DNA from: Bacillota bacterium
Lineage (GTDB): Bacteria; Bacillota; Clostridia; Peptostreptococcales; Anaerovoracaceae
Length of the DNA: 7,314 nucleotides
Assembly: GCA_029266295.1 (NCBI GenBank)
Contig: JAQSXD010000186.1
Location: forward strand, 1 to 7,314
Reading direction: 5' to 3'
Both the position numbers and the translations under genes were made by a program. The notes under the pieces were generated by a model that had not been told where the DNA came from, did no database searches, and saw only the letters and a program-made list of their open reading frames with translations. Shown here one piece after another: positions 1 to 5,483 of the stretch; the first letter of the stretch is position 1; each line of letters begins with the position of its first letter.

Positions 1-62
1 CGCTTAAATCTTTTCAGCGCGCTTTCTAAACTTTCGTTTTCTCTTACAACTACTTGTGCCAT
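1..62 (-). CDS. rpsU: 30S ribosomal protein bS21, N-terminal part (cut by window edge)
   Basis: The minus strand reads MAQVVVRENESLESALKRFK from an ATG at 60-62, then leaves the window. This matches the N-terminus of bS21 (family pattern V-V/I-R-E-N-E-S-L-x-x-A-L-R/K-R-F-K-R). bS21 is a small basic protein of the 30S subunit, near the anti-Shine-Dalgarno end of 16S rRNA, and helps translation initiation. Only 20 whole codons of a usual 55-70 are present, so the rest cannot be judged. A purine-rich ribosome binding site (GGAGGGAGGGG, 72-82) sits 9 nt before the ATG. The gene follows the HIT-family gene after 216 nt and has its own promoter at 239-267 and a long leader that may fold. Confidence 0.93.
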   Translation of the reverse strand, partial: MAQVVVRENESLESALKRFK

Positions 63-71
63 TTATCCATT

Positions 72-135
72 CCCCTCCCTCCGTATTCTGAAGTCTCTTT
101 TACTGTTCCCATATTTGAATGAACAGTTCAATACG
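72..135 (-). promoter_or_regulatory. Foldable leader next to the rpsU ribosome binding site
   Basis: In the rpsU leader RNA, ACTGTTC (121-127) can pair perfectly with GAACAGT (102-108) across a 12-nt loop. CGTATT (130-135) can pair with AATACG (82-87), which encloses the first stem and ends exactly at the GGAGGGAGGGG ribosome binding site (72-82). Upstream, two copies of UCCGU (189-193 and 216-220) are complementary to ACGGA, which overlaps the lower stem and the start of the ribosome binding site, so two alternative folds are possible. The pairings are seen in the sequence; a regulatory role, such as autoregulation by bS21, is inference. I do not recognise a known riboswitch family here. Confidence 0.35.
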
Positions 136-238
136 ATTTTCCCTGCGACGTTTCCGCCACTAGACTGCAATACAGCCTTTCATGAAAAACGGAAAATGTA
201 TTCGATGCTTATCAAACGGAATTACCTATAACAAAAGT

Positions 239-267
239 ATTATACATTTTATTTATCTATAAGGCAA
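239..267 (-). promoter_or_regulatory. Sigma-A-type promoter for rpsU
   Basis: The minus strand has TTGCCT (-35, 262-267), a 17-bp spacer and a consensus TATAAT (-10, 239-244). Transcription would start near 232 and give a leader of about 170 nt before rpsU. It lies just downstream of the HIT-family stop codon, so rpsU can be transcribed independently of the genes before it. No hairpin plus U-run was found between the HIT gene and this promoter, so read-through from upstream is also possible. Confidence 0.75.
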
Positions 268-278
268 GTTTTTTTTCA

Positions 279-620
279 TCAACCTGGCGGCCAAGTCATC
301 TTTCTTTTTCCAAGTAGGTGGAAATGAAGATGTTTCACCGTCTGAAGCCCGTCTTCACCGCAGTTATTTACCAAGCGGTAACCCTTTTCCAGATTCAACT
401 CTTTCGCAATTTCCTTGACCTTCAGCATCAGATGTGCAATCAGTTCACCGTCTTCATCTGCCAGATCATCCATCGAAGCGATATGTTTTTTGGGGATGAT
501 CAGAACATGTACTGGGGCCTGAGGTTCCAAATCATGAAACGCAATGATCTCGTCATCTTCATAAGCGGTTTTTGATGGGATGTCCTTATCTGCTATTTTG
601 CAGAAAATGCAATCAGCCAT
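279..620 (-). CDS. HIT-family (HinT-like) nucleotide hydrolase
   Basis: A 113-residue histidine-triad protein of the HinT branch. HinT proteins are small cytoplasmic homodimers that hydrolyse purine nucleoside phosphoramidates and aminoacyl-adenylates. The N-terminus MADCIFCKI carries the CxxC pair (C4, C7) often seen in bacterial HinT. The middle has the HVLIIPKKHI strand. The signature near the C-terminus is H97-L-H99-F-H101-L-L, followed by GKR and the typical ending MTWPPG; the last histidine of the triad is the expected nucleophile. The ATG at 618-620 is preferred over the ATG eight codons upstream because CAGGAG lies just before it, within the end of the preceding small gene. The stop of that gene is only 4 nt away, suggesting coupling. 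Length and motifs are complete. Confidence 0.95.
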   Translation of the reverse strand: MADCIFCKIADKDIPSKTAYEDDEIIAFHDLEPQAPVHVLIIPKKHIASMDDLADEDGELIAHLMLKVKEIAKELNLEKGYRLVNNCGEDGLQTVKHLHFHLLGKRKMTWPPG

Positions 621-624
621 TTTC

Positions 625-795
625 TCACTCCTGTTCCGATTCAAGTTTATTCATATAGTTAATCGCGCAGCTTCTGCTCTGCACGCAGATTTTTTCTCCC
701 TGCGTACTGCTGAGATGGCGATCGCCTGCAGCTGCTACTACCATTGTTGACATTATCATGATGATTATAACAAAGGGTATGAAGTATTTTTCCAT
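625..795 (-). CDS. 56-residue exported or membrane-anchored peptide with two cysteines
   Basis: An ATG at 793-795 preceded by a perfect AGGAGG (804-809) with an 8-nt spacer opens a 56-codon frame ending in TGA at 625-627. Residues 4-23 are strongly hydrophobic (YFIPFVIIIMIM, then VVAAA), like a signal peptide or single membrane segment, with a possible signal peptidase site after the alanines at 21-23. The remaining 33 residues are polar and hold a C37-x5-C43 pair (ICVQSRSC). The n-region has only one lysine, so cleaved versus anchored is uncertain. The ribosome binding site of the HIT gene lies inside the last codons and the stop is 4 nt from its start, so the two are probably translated together. 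I do not recognise the family. An overlapping frame from an ATG at 798-800 is less likely because that ATG almost touches the AGGAGG. Confidence 0.7.
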   Translation of the reverse strand: MEKYFIPFVIIIMIMSTMVVAAAGDRHLSSTQGEKICVQSRSCAINYMNKLESEQE

Positions 796-883
796 AATTC
801 ATTCCTCCTGTTTGACTGCGGCTATAACCAACAGTCCGACATTTCAAAATGCCTTCCGTTCAAAATCTACAATTTTTTCGGCA

Positions 884-924
884 ATGCTATTAGTATAGCA
901 TATCTTTGAAGAGAAGCATAGCAT
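884..924. repeat. Three copies of ATGCTAT around a candidate promoter
   Basis: ATGCTAT (884-890) and ATAGCAT (895-901) form a 7-bp inverted repeat with a 4-bp spacer that covers the -10 element at 892-897. A third copy, ATAGCAT at 918-924, is in the same orientation as the second and 23 bp from it, about two helical turns. The arrangement resembles an operator with an extra half-site, but at this AT content chance is not excluded. It is not followed by a T-run on either strand, so it is not a terminator. Confidence 0.35.
892..900 (-). promoter_or_regulatory. Candidate extended -10 promoter for the 56-residue gene and HIT gene
   Basis: The minus strand reads TGCTATACT, an extended -10 (TGnTATACT) 30 bp after the 4Fe-4S gene stop and about 95 bp before the 56-residue gene. 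The -35 region at the expected distance (ATGCTT) is poor, so the promoter would depend on the TGn extension or on an activator. It would give the small gene and HIT gene expression separate from the redox genes. Confidence 0.45.
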
Positions 925-1823
925 CATTTGGAAATTTGCGAATTTTGCAAATTCGGACAGATGGAAAGCGCTTTTGGGCCGCAGGCCGAAACACAGCTGC
1001 CGCAGCGAATGCATTCCGTGCTATCAGGATTTGCTTCCACATTGACATTCATTTTACACGACCTTGTACATGCATGGCAATGTACACATCTGGATCGGTC
1101 AATTCTCAAACGATAGAAAGATACCTTATTAAACAAGCCGTAAATAGCGCCCAGCGGGCAAATATACTTGCAAAAAGGTCTGTAAATCATGATCGAAAGA
1201 AGGATTAATAGCAGCAATATTCCATTTTTCCATAAGAACAACAGCCCCGCAGCCTGCCTTATTCCATCATTCCTAAAAACGAGAGGCCAGCCGGCCATCA
1301 AAGTTCCCGAAGGACAGATCCATTTGCAAAACCAAGGTTCCCCCTGCCCCACAATATCAACAACAAACATCGGCAATAGAATGACAAAGATCAGCAGAAT
1401 CCCGTATTTGAGGAAACGCAATGCCTTGTCACCCGGTACTTTTTTTATTTTTTTCACAAAAGGGAAACGATGCAAAAGGTCTTGTGTTAATCCAAACGGG
1501 CAGAGCCAGCCACATACTATCCTGCCCATCAGCGAGCCGACCAACAAAAAAAAACCGGTCAGATAAAACGAAAAGCTGAAATTTCGGGAAGCAAGCACAG
1601 CCTGCAGGGATCCGATGGGGCAGGAACCTAAGGCCCCAGGACACGAATAGCAATTCAGTCCCGGAAGGCACAGCGATTTTGAGGGTCCGGTGTAGATTCT
1701 TCCCTCCGCAAAGCCTTTCCAGTATCCATTCGTTGCTGCTGTAAATACAATCTGTACCCAAAGCCGGAGGCGTTCTCTTCCTGCTGAGATCAACCCAGAG
1801 CTCCTTTTTGTGACTTTAGCCAA
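924..1823 (-). CDS. Polytopic 4Fe-4S membrane protein (NapH/CcoG-like electron transfer)
   Basis: A 299-residue membrane protein rich in cysteine. The N-terminal part has C52-x5-C58-x2-C61-x6-C68 (CLPGLNCYSCPGALGSCPIG). Three Cx3CP motifs follow: CGWLCP (104-109), CKWICP (166-171) and CKYICP (218-223). The C-terminal domain has two C-x2-C-x2-C-x3-C ferredoxin motifs (C246/249/252/256 and C271/274/277/281), enough for two 4Fe-4S clusters. About three to four hydrophobic segments lie near residues 20-36, 83-105, 138-158 and 190-213. This layout fits NapH-type quinol or ferredoxin-linked membrane proteins that pass electrons across the membrane. The start is a TTG at 1821-1823 with GGAG (1834-1837) 10 nt upstream; the next in-frame ATG is far inside the protein. 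It overlaps the preceding CLEC gene by 8 nt. A T9 run (1546-1554) occurs inside, but the frame is open. The likely partner is the TlpA lipoprotein two genes upstream. Confidence 0.9.
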   Translation of the reverse strand: MAKVTKRSSGLISAGRERLRLWVQIVFTAATNGYWKGFAEGRIYTGPSKSLCLPGLNCYSCPGALGSCPIGSLQAVLASRNFSFSFYLTGFFLLVGSLMGRIVCGWLCPFGLTQDLLHRFPFVKKIKKVPGDKALRFLKYGILLIFVILLPMFVVDIVGQGEPWFCKWICPSGTLMAGWPLVFRNDGIRQAAGLLFLWKNGILLLLILLSIMIYRPFCKYICPLGAIYGLFNKVSFYRLRIDRSRCVHCHACTRSCKMNVNVEANPDSTECIRCGSCVSACGPKALSICPNLQNSQISK

Positions 1824-1962
1824 TTCCGATACACTCCAGACATATATTGATGGCTTTCCTTAGCACCACAGCCATTTCACCGCGATAGATTCCAGCAATC
1901 ATAAAGATTGCCCCCACCGCCGCAAGCAGCGGAGGAAACCATCTCCCGAATCTATGTTTCAT
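1816..1962 (-). CDS. 48-residue membrane protein with C-terminal CxxC (CD1871A-like)
   Basis: The minus strand between the TlpA and 4Fe-4S genes encodes a 48-residue protein from an ATG at 1960-1962, after GGGGGGA, to TAA at 1816-1818. A basic N-terminus (KHRFGR) precedes one hydrophobic segment (about residues 9-25), then YRGEMAVV, LRKAINI and C41-L-E-C44, ending IGIG. The YRGE...AINICLECIGIG tail matches my recollection of the clostridial family called CD1871A-type CxxC proteins; no search was possible. The positive-inside rule would put the CxxC outside or in the outer membrane face, where it could exchange electrons with the TlpA lipoprotein. The stop overlaps the TTG start of the next gene by 8 nt, and that gene's GGAG ribosome binding site is made from the codons of L42-E43. 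The gene is 51 nt downstream of tlpA. Function is inferred from position and motif. Confidence 0.85.
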   Translation of the reverse strand: MKHRFGRWFPPLLAAVGAIFMIAGIYRGEMAVVLRKAINICLECIGIG

Positions 1963-2013
1963 TTCAGTCCCCCCATCGCTCGGAGAAGCGCTTTACAGTT
2001 TTTGCATTGGTTC

Positions 2014-2604
2014 CTACTTTTGATTTGCGAGCGTTTCATCAATCAGTGATTTCCATTCATCCTTGCTTTTTGATCCAATGTAAAACTCACTCACAATATT
2101 GCCGTCACCATCTACAAAGAAGCTGGCGGGAATTGCATCAAACTGACTCAGCACCGGCTCAATCATTTCCGTAGAAACCAGCAAATGCGGATATCCTGCA
2201 CCTGTTGTGTTCGCAATCTCTTGCGCCAATGTTCTCTGGTCTTCAATCACCTGCATATCGTTGTCCTGAACATCTACAACGATACCGACAATGTTAACAC
2301 CCGTTGGCTCGTATTCCTTTTGGAGTTCCCCCAGATCGGGCATTTCGTTCAGGCATGGTTTGCAGAAGGTGCCCCATACATTGACCAGTGTAAGGTCATA
2401 TCCGCTGAAGATCTCCTGAGTTTGTTCCTCTCCATAGATATCCGTTGTTTTAAAACTTGTGAGTCCTGTTGCGTCCGCCCCATCACTCCCCTGCTCCTGC
2501 GGAGGCGGGATAATCTGATCCCCCTTGTCAGTTTTGCTTCCGCATCCAAACATTAGTACAACGCTTAGTAATAAAACGAGCAAAAATATTAATCTCTTAT
2601 TCAC
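2014..2604 (-). CDS. TlpA-like thioredoxin-fold lipoprotein
   Basis: A 196-residue extracytoplasmic thiol-disulfide protein. Residues 5-17 are a hydrophobic signal sequence ending in a lipobox (LMFGC, lipidated C21), followed by an acidic/proline linker to about residue 45. The thioredoxin fold shows VNVWGTFCKPC with the redox pair C81-K-P-C84, then EMPDL as in TlpA/ResA proteins. The cis-proline loop is IPASFFVDGDG (P159). TlpA-like proteins usually reduce disulfides on the outer membrane face, for example in cytochrome c maturation or repair of oxidised proteins. The start is GTG at 2602-2604, because AGGAGG (2611-2616) lies 6 nt upstream; an ATG at 2629-2631 would place that site inside the gene. 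It follows mtaB by 42 nt and precedes the CLEC and 4Fe-4S genes, which could supply its electrons. Confidence 0.93.
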   Translation of the reverse strand: MNKRLIFLLVLLLSVVLMFGCGSKTDKGDQIIPPPQEQGSDGADATGLTSFKTTDIYGEEQTQEIFSGYDLTLVNVWGTFCKPCLNEMPDLGELQKEYEPTGVNIVGIVVDVQDNDMQVIEDQRTLAQEIANTTGAGYPHLLVSTEMIEPVLSQFDAIPASFFVDGDGNIVSEFYIGSKSKDEWKSLIDETLANQK

Positions 2605-2646
2605 ACAATACCTCCTGTTCGCTGGACGCATCCACTTCAGTTCAGG

Positions 2647-4011
2647 CTACATCCTTATCTCACCTTTTACCCCGTCGCGGTACAGTTCCAAAAGCTCCAC
2701 GTTTACAAATGAATTGCAAAGGGTTTCATTCCCCGGGCAATATACCTTAATGTAGTTATCAGAAAGGCCTTCAAGCAATCCTGTTTTTGTATCATACTGC
2801 TCCAGGAGAACTCTTCTTACAGTACTTAAATTTCTTTTGCAGAAAGCCTCTGCCGCCTTCTCTGAAAGTCTATGCAGGGCATCACTTCGCCTTGATTTGA
2901 TCTCAGGAGAAATATGACCTTTCATTTGTGCCGCTTTTGTGCCTTCACGTTTTGAATATTTAAAAACATGCACCTTTGAAAGTCCCGCTGATTCCACGAT
3001 GGCGCAGCTATCCTCGAAGTCCCTTTCCGTCTCACCGGGAAACCCTACAATAATATCAGTGGTTACACCGAACCCGGGATCGTGCTCCCTGAGTCGCTTC
3101 ACAAGCTTTAGATATTGCTCCGCCGTATAGCTTCGATTCATCTCCTGCAAAATCGTGTTGCTTCCGCTTTGGAGTGACAGATGAAGATGGGGACAAAGCT
3201 TTTCATACTGCAGCAGACTGCAAGCGTAATCCGCATCAATCACATTGGGTTCCAAAGAACCGATCCGAATTCGAAAATCTCCGTCAAGTCCATTGATTTC
3301 TCTTATCAGGATCTCGATCCCGTAAATTTCTTCTTTCTCCTTAGCATTATCACCGATTTCCGATTCTTTTTCTGTAACCAAATCACTGAACTCTTTTTCC
3401 ATACCATAAAGTGCGGTGTTGATGCCTGTGAGCACAAGTTCTTTGAATCCCTGCGCAATCAAGCTCTTGGCTTCCGCAACCACATGATCGGCAGCTCTGC
3501 TTCTCACGGAACCTCTGGCGTATGGAATAATGCAATACGAGCAGAACCGGTTGCATCCCTCCTGAACCTTAATAAAGGCTCTGGTTCGGGAGTCCATGGA
3601 AGTTATGATTCCCGTGTCCTCATATTCGGTTAGCTCATCCCATTCCCGGATATGGCTTTCCACACCATTTTCTCTCACGTATGCTTCGATATATTCCGGA
3701 AGTTTATTTTTTTCATTTGTTCCTGCTACGATATTCACACCTGTGATGTTTTTGGCTTCTTCTGGGCTCACCTGCGCATAACAGCCGATTACCGCTGTTA
3801 TACTGTCTGGATTGATCTTTTTAGCCCTTCGAATGTACTGTCTTGACTTTCGGTCCGACAAGCCGGTTACCGTGCAGGTATTGATGACATAGACATCGGC
3901 GAAATCATCTTCGGCGACGATCTCATACCCTCTATTTTGAAATTTTTCCTTCAACGCCTGCGTTTCGTATTGATTTACTTTACAGCCCAGCGTGTGAAAC
4001 GCAATTTTCAT
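2647..4011 (-). CDS. mtaB: tRNA t6A37 methylthiotransferase MtaB
   Basis: A 454-residue radical SAM enzyme that adds a methylthio group to N6-threonylcarbamoyladenosine at position 37 of ANN-decoding tRNAs, giving ms2t6A. The N-terminal domain has the three cysteines for the auxiliary cluster: C10 (TLGCKVNQYET), C46 (VINTCTVT) and C77 (VIGCYAQ). The radical SAM motif is C153-NRF-C157-SY-C160. The C-terminal TRAM domain contains GLSDNYIKVY (415-424). KVNQYET and NTCTVT point to MtaB rather than MiaB or RimO. A charged stretch at residues about 204-228, rich in K and E, seems longer than in Bacillus subtilis YqeV as I remember it. The ATG lies 12 nt after the aminotransferase stop, with AAGGGA as a modest ribosome binding site. 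In many Clostridia mtaB lies near a HIT gene and rpsU, as here, but with the redox genes inserted between. Confidence 0.95.
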   Translation of the reverse strand: MKIAFHTLGCKVNQYETQALKEKFQNRGYEIVAEDDFADVYVINTCTVTGLSDRKSRQYIRRAKKINPDSITAVIGCYAQVSPEEAKNITGVNIVAGTNEKNKLPEYIEAYVRENGVESHIREWDELTEYEDTGIITSMDSRTRAFIKVQEGCNRFCSYCIIPYARGSVRSRAADHVVAEAKSLIAQGFKELVLTGINTALYGMEKEFSDLVTEKESEIGDNAKEKEEIYGIEILIREINGLDGDFRIRIGSLEPNVIDADYACSLLQYEKLCPHLHLSLQSGSNTILQEMNRSYTAEQYLKLVKRLREHDPGFGVTTDIIVGFPGETERDFEDSCAIVESAGLSKVHVFKYSKREGTKAAQMKGHISPEIKSRRSDALHRLSEKAAEAFCKRNLSTVRRVLLEQYDTKTGLLEGLSDNYIKVYCPGNETLCNSFVNVELLELYRDGVKGEIRM

Positions 4012-4023
4012 TTTTTGTTCCCT

Positions 4024-5217
4024 TCATCCGTTCTTTTTTAACTCTTCCATCAAAACTTTAAATTTTGGAAGCGCTGTTTCTATGGTCTTTGGTGATACAC
4101 AATATACAAGTCTTACGTAACCGGGGCAGCCAAAGGAAGTACCCGGAACGATGAGAAGCTGATGTTCCTTCGCCATATTCACAAACTCGAATTCACTTTC
4201 CAGCGGCGATTTCACCCAAAGATAAAATGCTCCATCGGGATAAATACACTCAAGTCCTGCTTCAGTCAGACCGTTATAAAGCATCTGACGATTATTATCA
4301 TAAAAATTGATATCTGCTTTTTCATCCAGACATTTTGCGACTGCTCTCTGAATCAGAGACGGTGCGCTTACATAACCAAGGATTCTGGTTGCAACATTTG
4401 CCGCTCCGATGATATCCTCCGAATCTGCTGCTTCATCGGGAATCACAAGATATCCGATTCGTTCTCCAGGCAGTGACAGCGATTTACTGAAGGAATATCC
4501 TACAATCGTGTTATCATAATATTTGGTGATATAGGGAACTTCCACATCTCCGTAGACCAGTTCTCGGTATGGTTCATCTGAGATGATATAAATATCATTT
4601 CCCAGTTCTTTTTGTTTCTTTCTTAATATTTCCGAAAGTCCAATGATTGTCTCCACAGGATAGACAACACCGGTAGGATTATTGGGATTATTAATAATAA
4701 CCGCCTTTGTTTTTGACGTAATACGTGCTTCAAATTCGTCCAGATTTAGTTGGAAATCCGGTATTGATGCCGGGACAACGACAAGCTGGGCATCAAAGTT
4801 GGACGCATAATTTCTGTACTCTCCAAAGAACGGAGCAAACGTAATGATTTCGTCGCCCGGATTGATCAGGGTTTTCAGGATGACATTGAGTCCCCCTGCC
4901 GCGCCGACAGACATGACGATATTTTTTTCTGCAAAGGAGGTTCCGAATCGTTTGTTGATAGACTCTGCAACCTGTGCTCGAACATCTTCGTATCCGGAAT
5001 TATTCATATAACCGTGAACCAACGTGGGTTCATCCTTATCCAGAACATCGATAATTGCTTTCTTTACTGATTCCGGAGGCGGAAGATTGGGATTACCAAG
5101 GCTGAAATCACATACATTTTCTTCACCATATATGGCCGCCAGTCGTTTCCCTTCTTCAAACATTGCTCGGATGGCAGAGCTGCCAACCAAAAGGGTTTTC
5201 ATTTTATCTGATATCAT
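4024..5217 (-). CDS. Class I/II PLP-dependent aminotransferase
   Basis: A 397-residue fold-type I aminotransferase of the aspartate aminotransferase-like group. Visible active-site elements are NNPNNPTG (176-183, N180 near the PLP ring), SDEPYREL (213-220, with D214 and Y217), SFSKSLSLPGERIGY (242-256, PLP lysine K245 and R253) and GYVRLVY with R369 for binding the substrate carboxylate. The GNPNLPPP motif near residue 41 is typical of the N-terminal substrate region. The substrate cannot be told from sequence: Asp, Ala, aromatic or branched-chain amino acids are all possible. ATG at 5215-5217 is chosen because AGGAGG (5224-5229) lies 6 nt upstream; the frame stays open upstream to an ATG at 5305-5307, which lies beyond that site. 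It is the first gene of the minus-strand set, with a strong promoter about 100 nt upstream. Confidence 0.95.
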   Translation of the reverse strand: MISDKMKTLLVGSSAIRAMFEEGKRLAAIYGEENVCDFSLGNPNLPPPESVKKAIIDVLDKDEPTLVHGYMNNSGYEDVRAQVAESINKRFGTSFAEKNIVMSVGAAGGLNVILKTLINPGDEIITFAPFFGEYRNYASNFDAQLVVVPASIPDFQLNLDEFEARITSKTKAVIINNPNNPTGVVYPVETIIGLSEILRKKQKELGNDIYIISDEPYRELVYGDVEVPYITKYYDNTIVGYSFSKSLSLPGERIGYLVIPDEAADSEDIIGAANVATRILGYVSAPSLIQRAVAKCLDEKADINFYDNNRQMLYNGLTEAGLECIYPDGAFYLWVKSPLESEFEFVNMAKEHQLLIVPGTSFGCPGYVRLVYCVSPKTIETALPKFKVLMEELKKNG

Positions 5218-5285
5218 TTTATCCCTCCTAATAAAAAAAGTGGAAATGACGGAATCCAAAACGTAATTGAAGATTCCGATTTCCG

Positions 5286-5305
5286 GCTGACGCCGACCGG
5301 TCAGC
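5286..5305 (-). promoter_or_regulatory. Hairpin in the aminotransferase leader
   Basis: GCTGAC and GTCAGC form a perfect 6-bp stem around an 8-nt loop. An overlapping GACCGGTC palindrome (5295-5302) offers an alternative. The element begins about 7 nt after the predicted transcription start and about 70 nt before the start codon. It may stabilise the mRNA end or be a protein site; no U-run follows, so it is not an intrinsic terminator. Confidence 0.4.
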
Positions 5306-5318
5306 ATACTTATCCTTT

Positions 5319-5347
5319 ATTGTAGCAGTTTCTTTTTTTTCTGTAAA
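5319..5347 (-). promoter_or_regulatory. Sigma-A-type promoter for the minus-strand gene set
   Basis: The minus strand has TTTACA (-35, 5342-5347), a 17-bp spacer with an A-run, and TACAAT (-10, 5319-5324). Each element differs from consensus at one position. Transcription would start near 5312, leaving about 95 nt before the aminotransferase start. It could drive aminotransferase, mtaB and the redox trio together, since the gaps between them are 51 nt or less. Confidence 0.8.
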
Positions 5348-5398
5348 TCCAATTCCGCAGATTCTCACATAAATCAATTTCTCAGGGAATTTTTTGAA

Positions 5399-5427
5399 TT
5401 GTTAAAATATTCATCCCGTGCTAGAAT
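5399..5427 (+). promoter_or_regulatory. Sigma-A-type promoter for the LysM-amidohydrolase gene
   Basis: The plus strand has TTGTTA (-35, 5399-5404), a 17-bp spacer ending in TGC, and TAGAAT (-10, 5422-5427), so it also has an extended -10. Transcription would begin near 5434, giving a leader of about 85 nt. Confidence 0.75.
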
Positions 5428-5434
5428 CTATTTT

Positions 5435-5483
5435 AAGAAGCACTGAGTGACAGGTCTAGCGCCTGAATAAAACCGTGTTTCTT
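5435..5483 (+). promoter_or_regulatory. 5'-terminal stem in the LysM-amidohydrolase leader
   Basis: AAGAAGCAC (5435-5443) pairs with GTGTTTCTT (5475-5483) over 9 bp, including one G-U pair, and begins at the predicted first transcribed base. Inside it, CAGGT (5451-5455) can pair with GCCTG (5461-5465) around a CTAGC loop, leaving internal loops of 7 and 9 nt. The shape is that of a small structured leader, but I cannot match it to a known riboswitch class. The stem ends 22 nt before the AAAGGGAGG ribosome binding site (5503-5511). Confidence 0.4.

Noticed and set aside
659..847. A 62-codon minus-strand frame overlapping the 56-residue peptide gene
   Set aside because: Its first ATG has no good ribosome binding site and the internal ATG at 798-800 is almost touching the AGGAGG. 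The frame starting at 795 has ideal spacing and a signal-like N-terminus.
939..955. CGAATTT-TGC-AAATTCG inverted repeat as a terminator for the 4Fe-4S gene
   Set aside because: It lies within the coding end, is AT-rich, has only a 3-nt loop and is not followed by a T-run on the transcribed strand.
906..1208. Plus-strand open frames opposite the 4Fe-4S gene (also 928-1116 and 1189-1566)
   Set aside because: They lie opposite a gene with many conserved cysteine motifs, and their products have no recognisable domain. They are shadows of that gene.
2605..2631. ATG start for the TlpA gene at 2629-2631
   Set aside because: It would put the AGGAGG site inside the gene and add charged residues before the lipoprotein signal. 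GTG at 2602-2604 is better.
5218..5307. Longer aminotransferase starting at 5305-5307
   Set aside because: The extra 30 residues do not resemble the family, and a perfect AGGAGG lies 6 nt before the ATG at 5215-5217.
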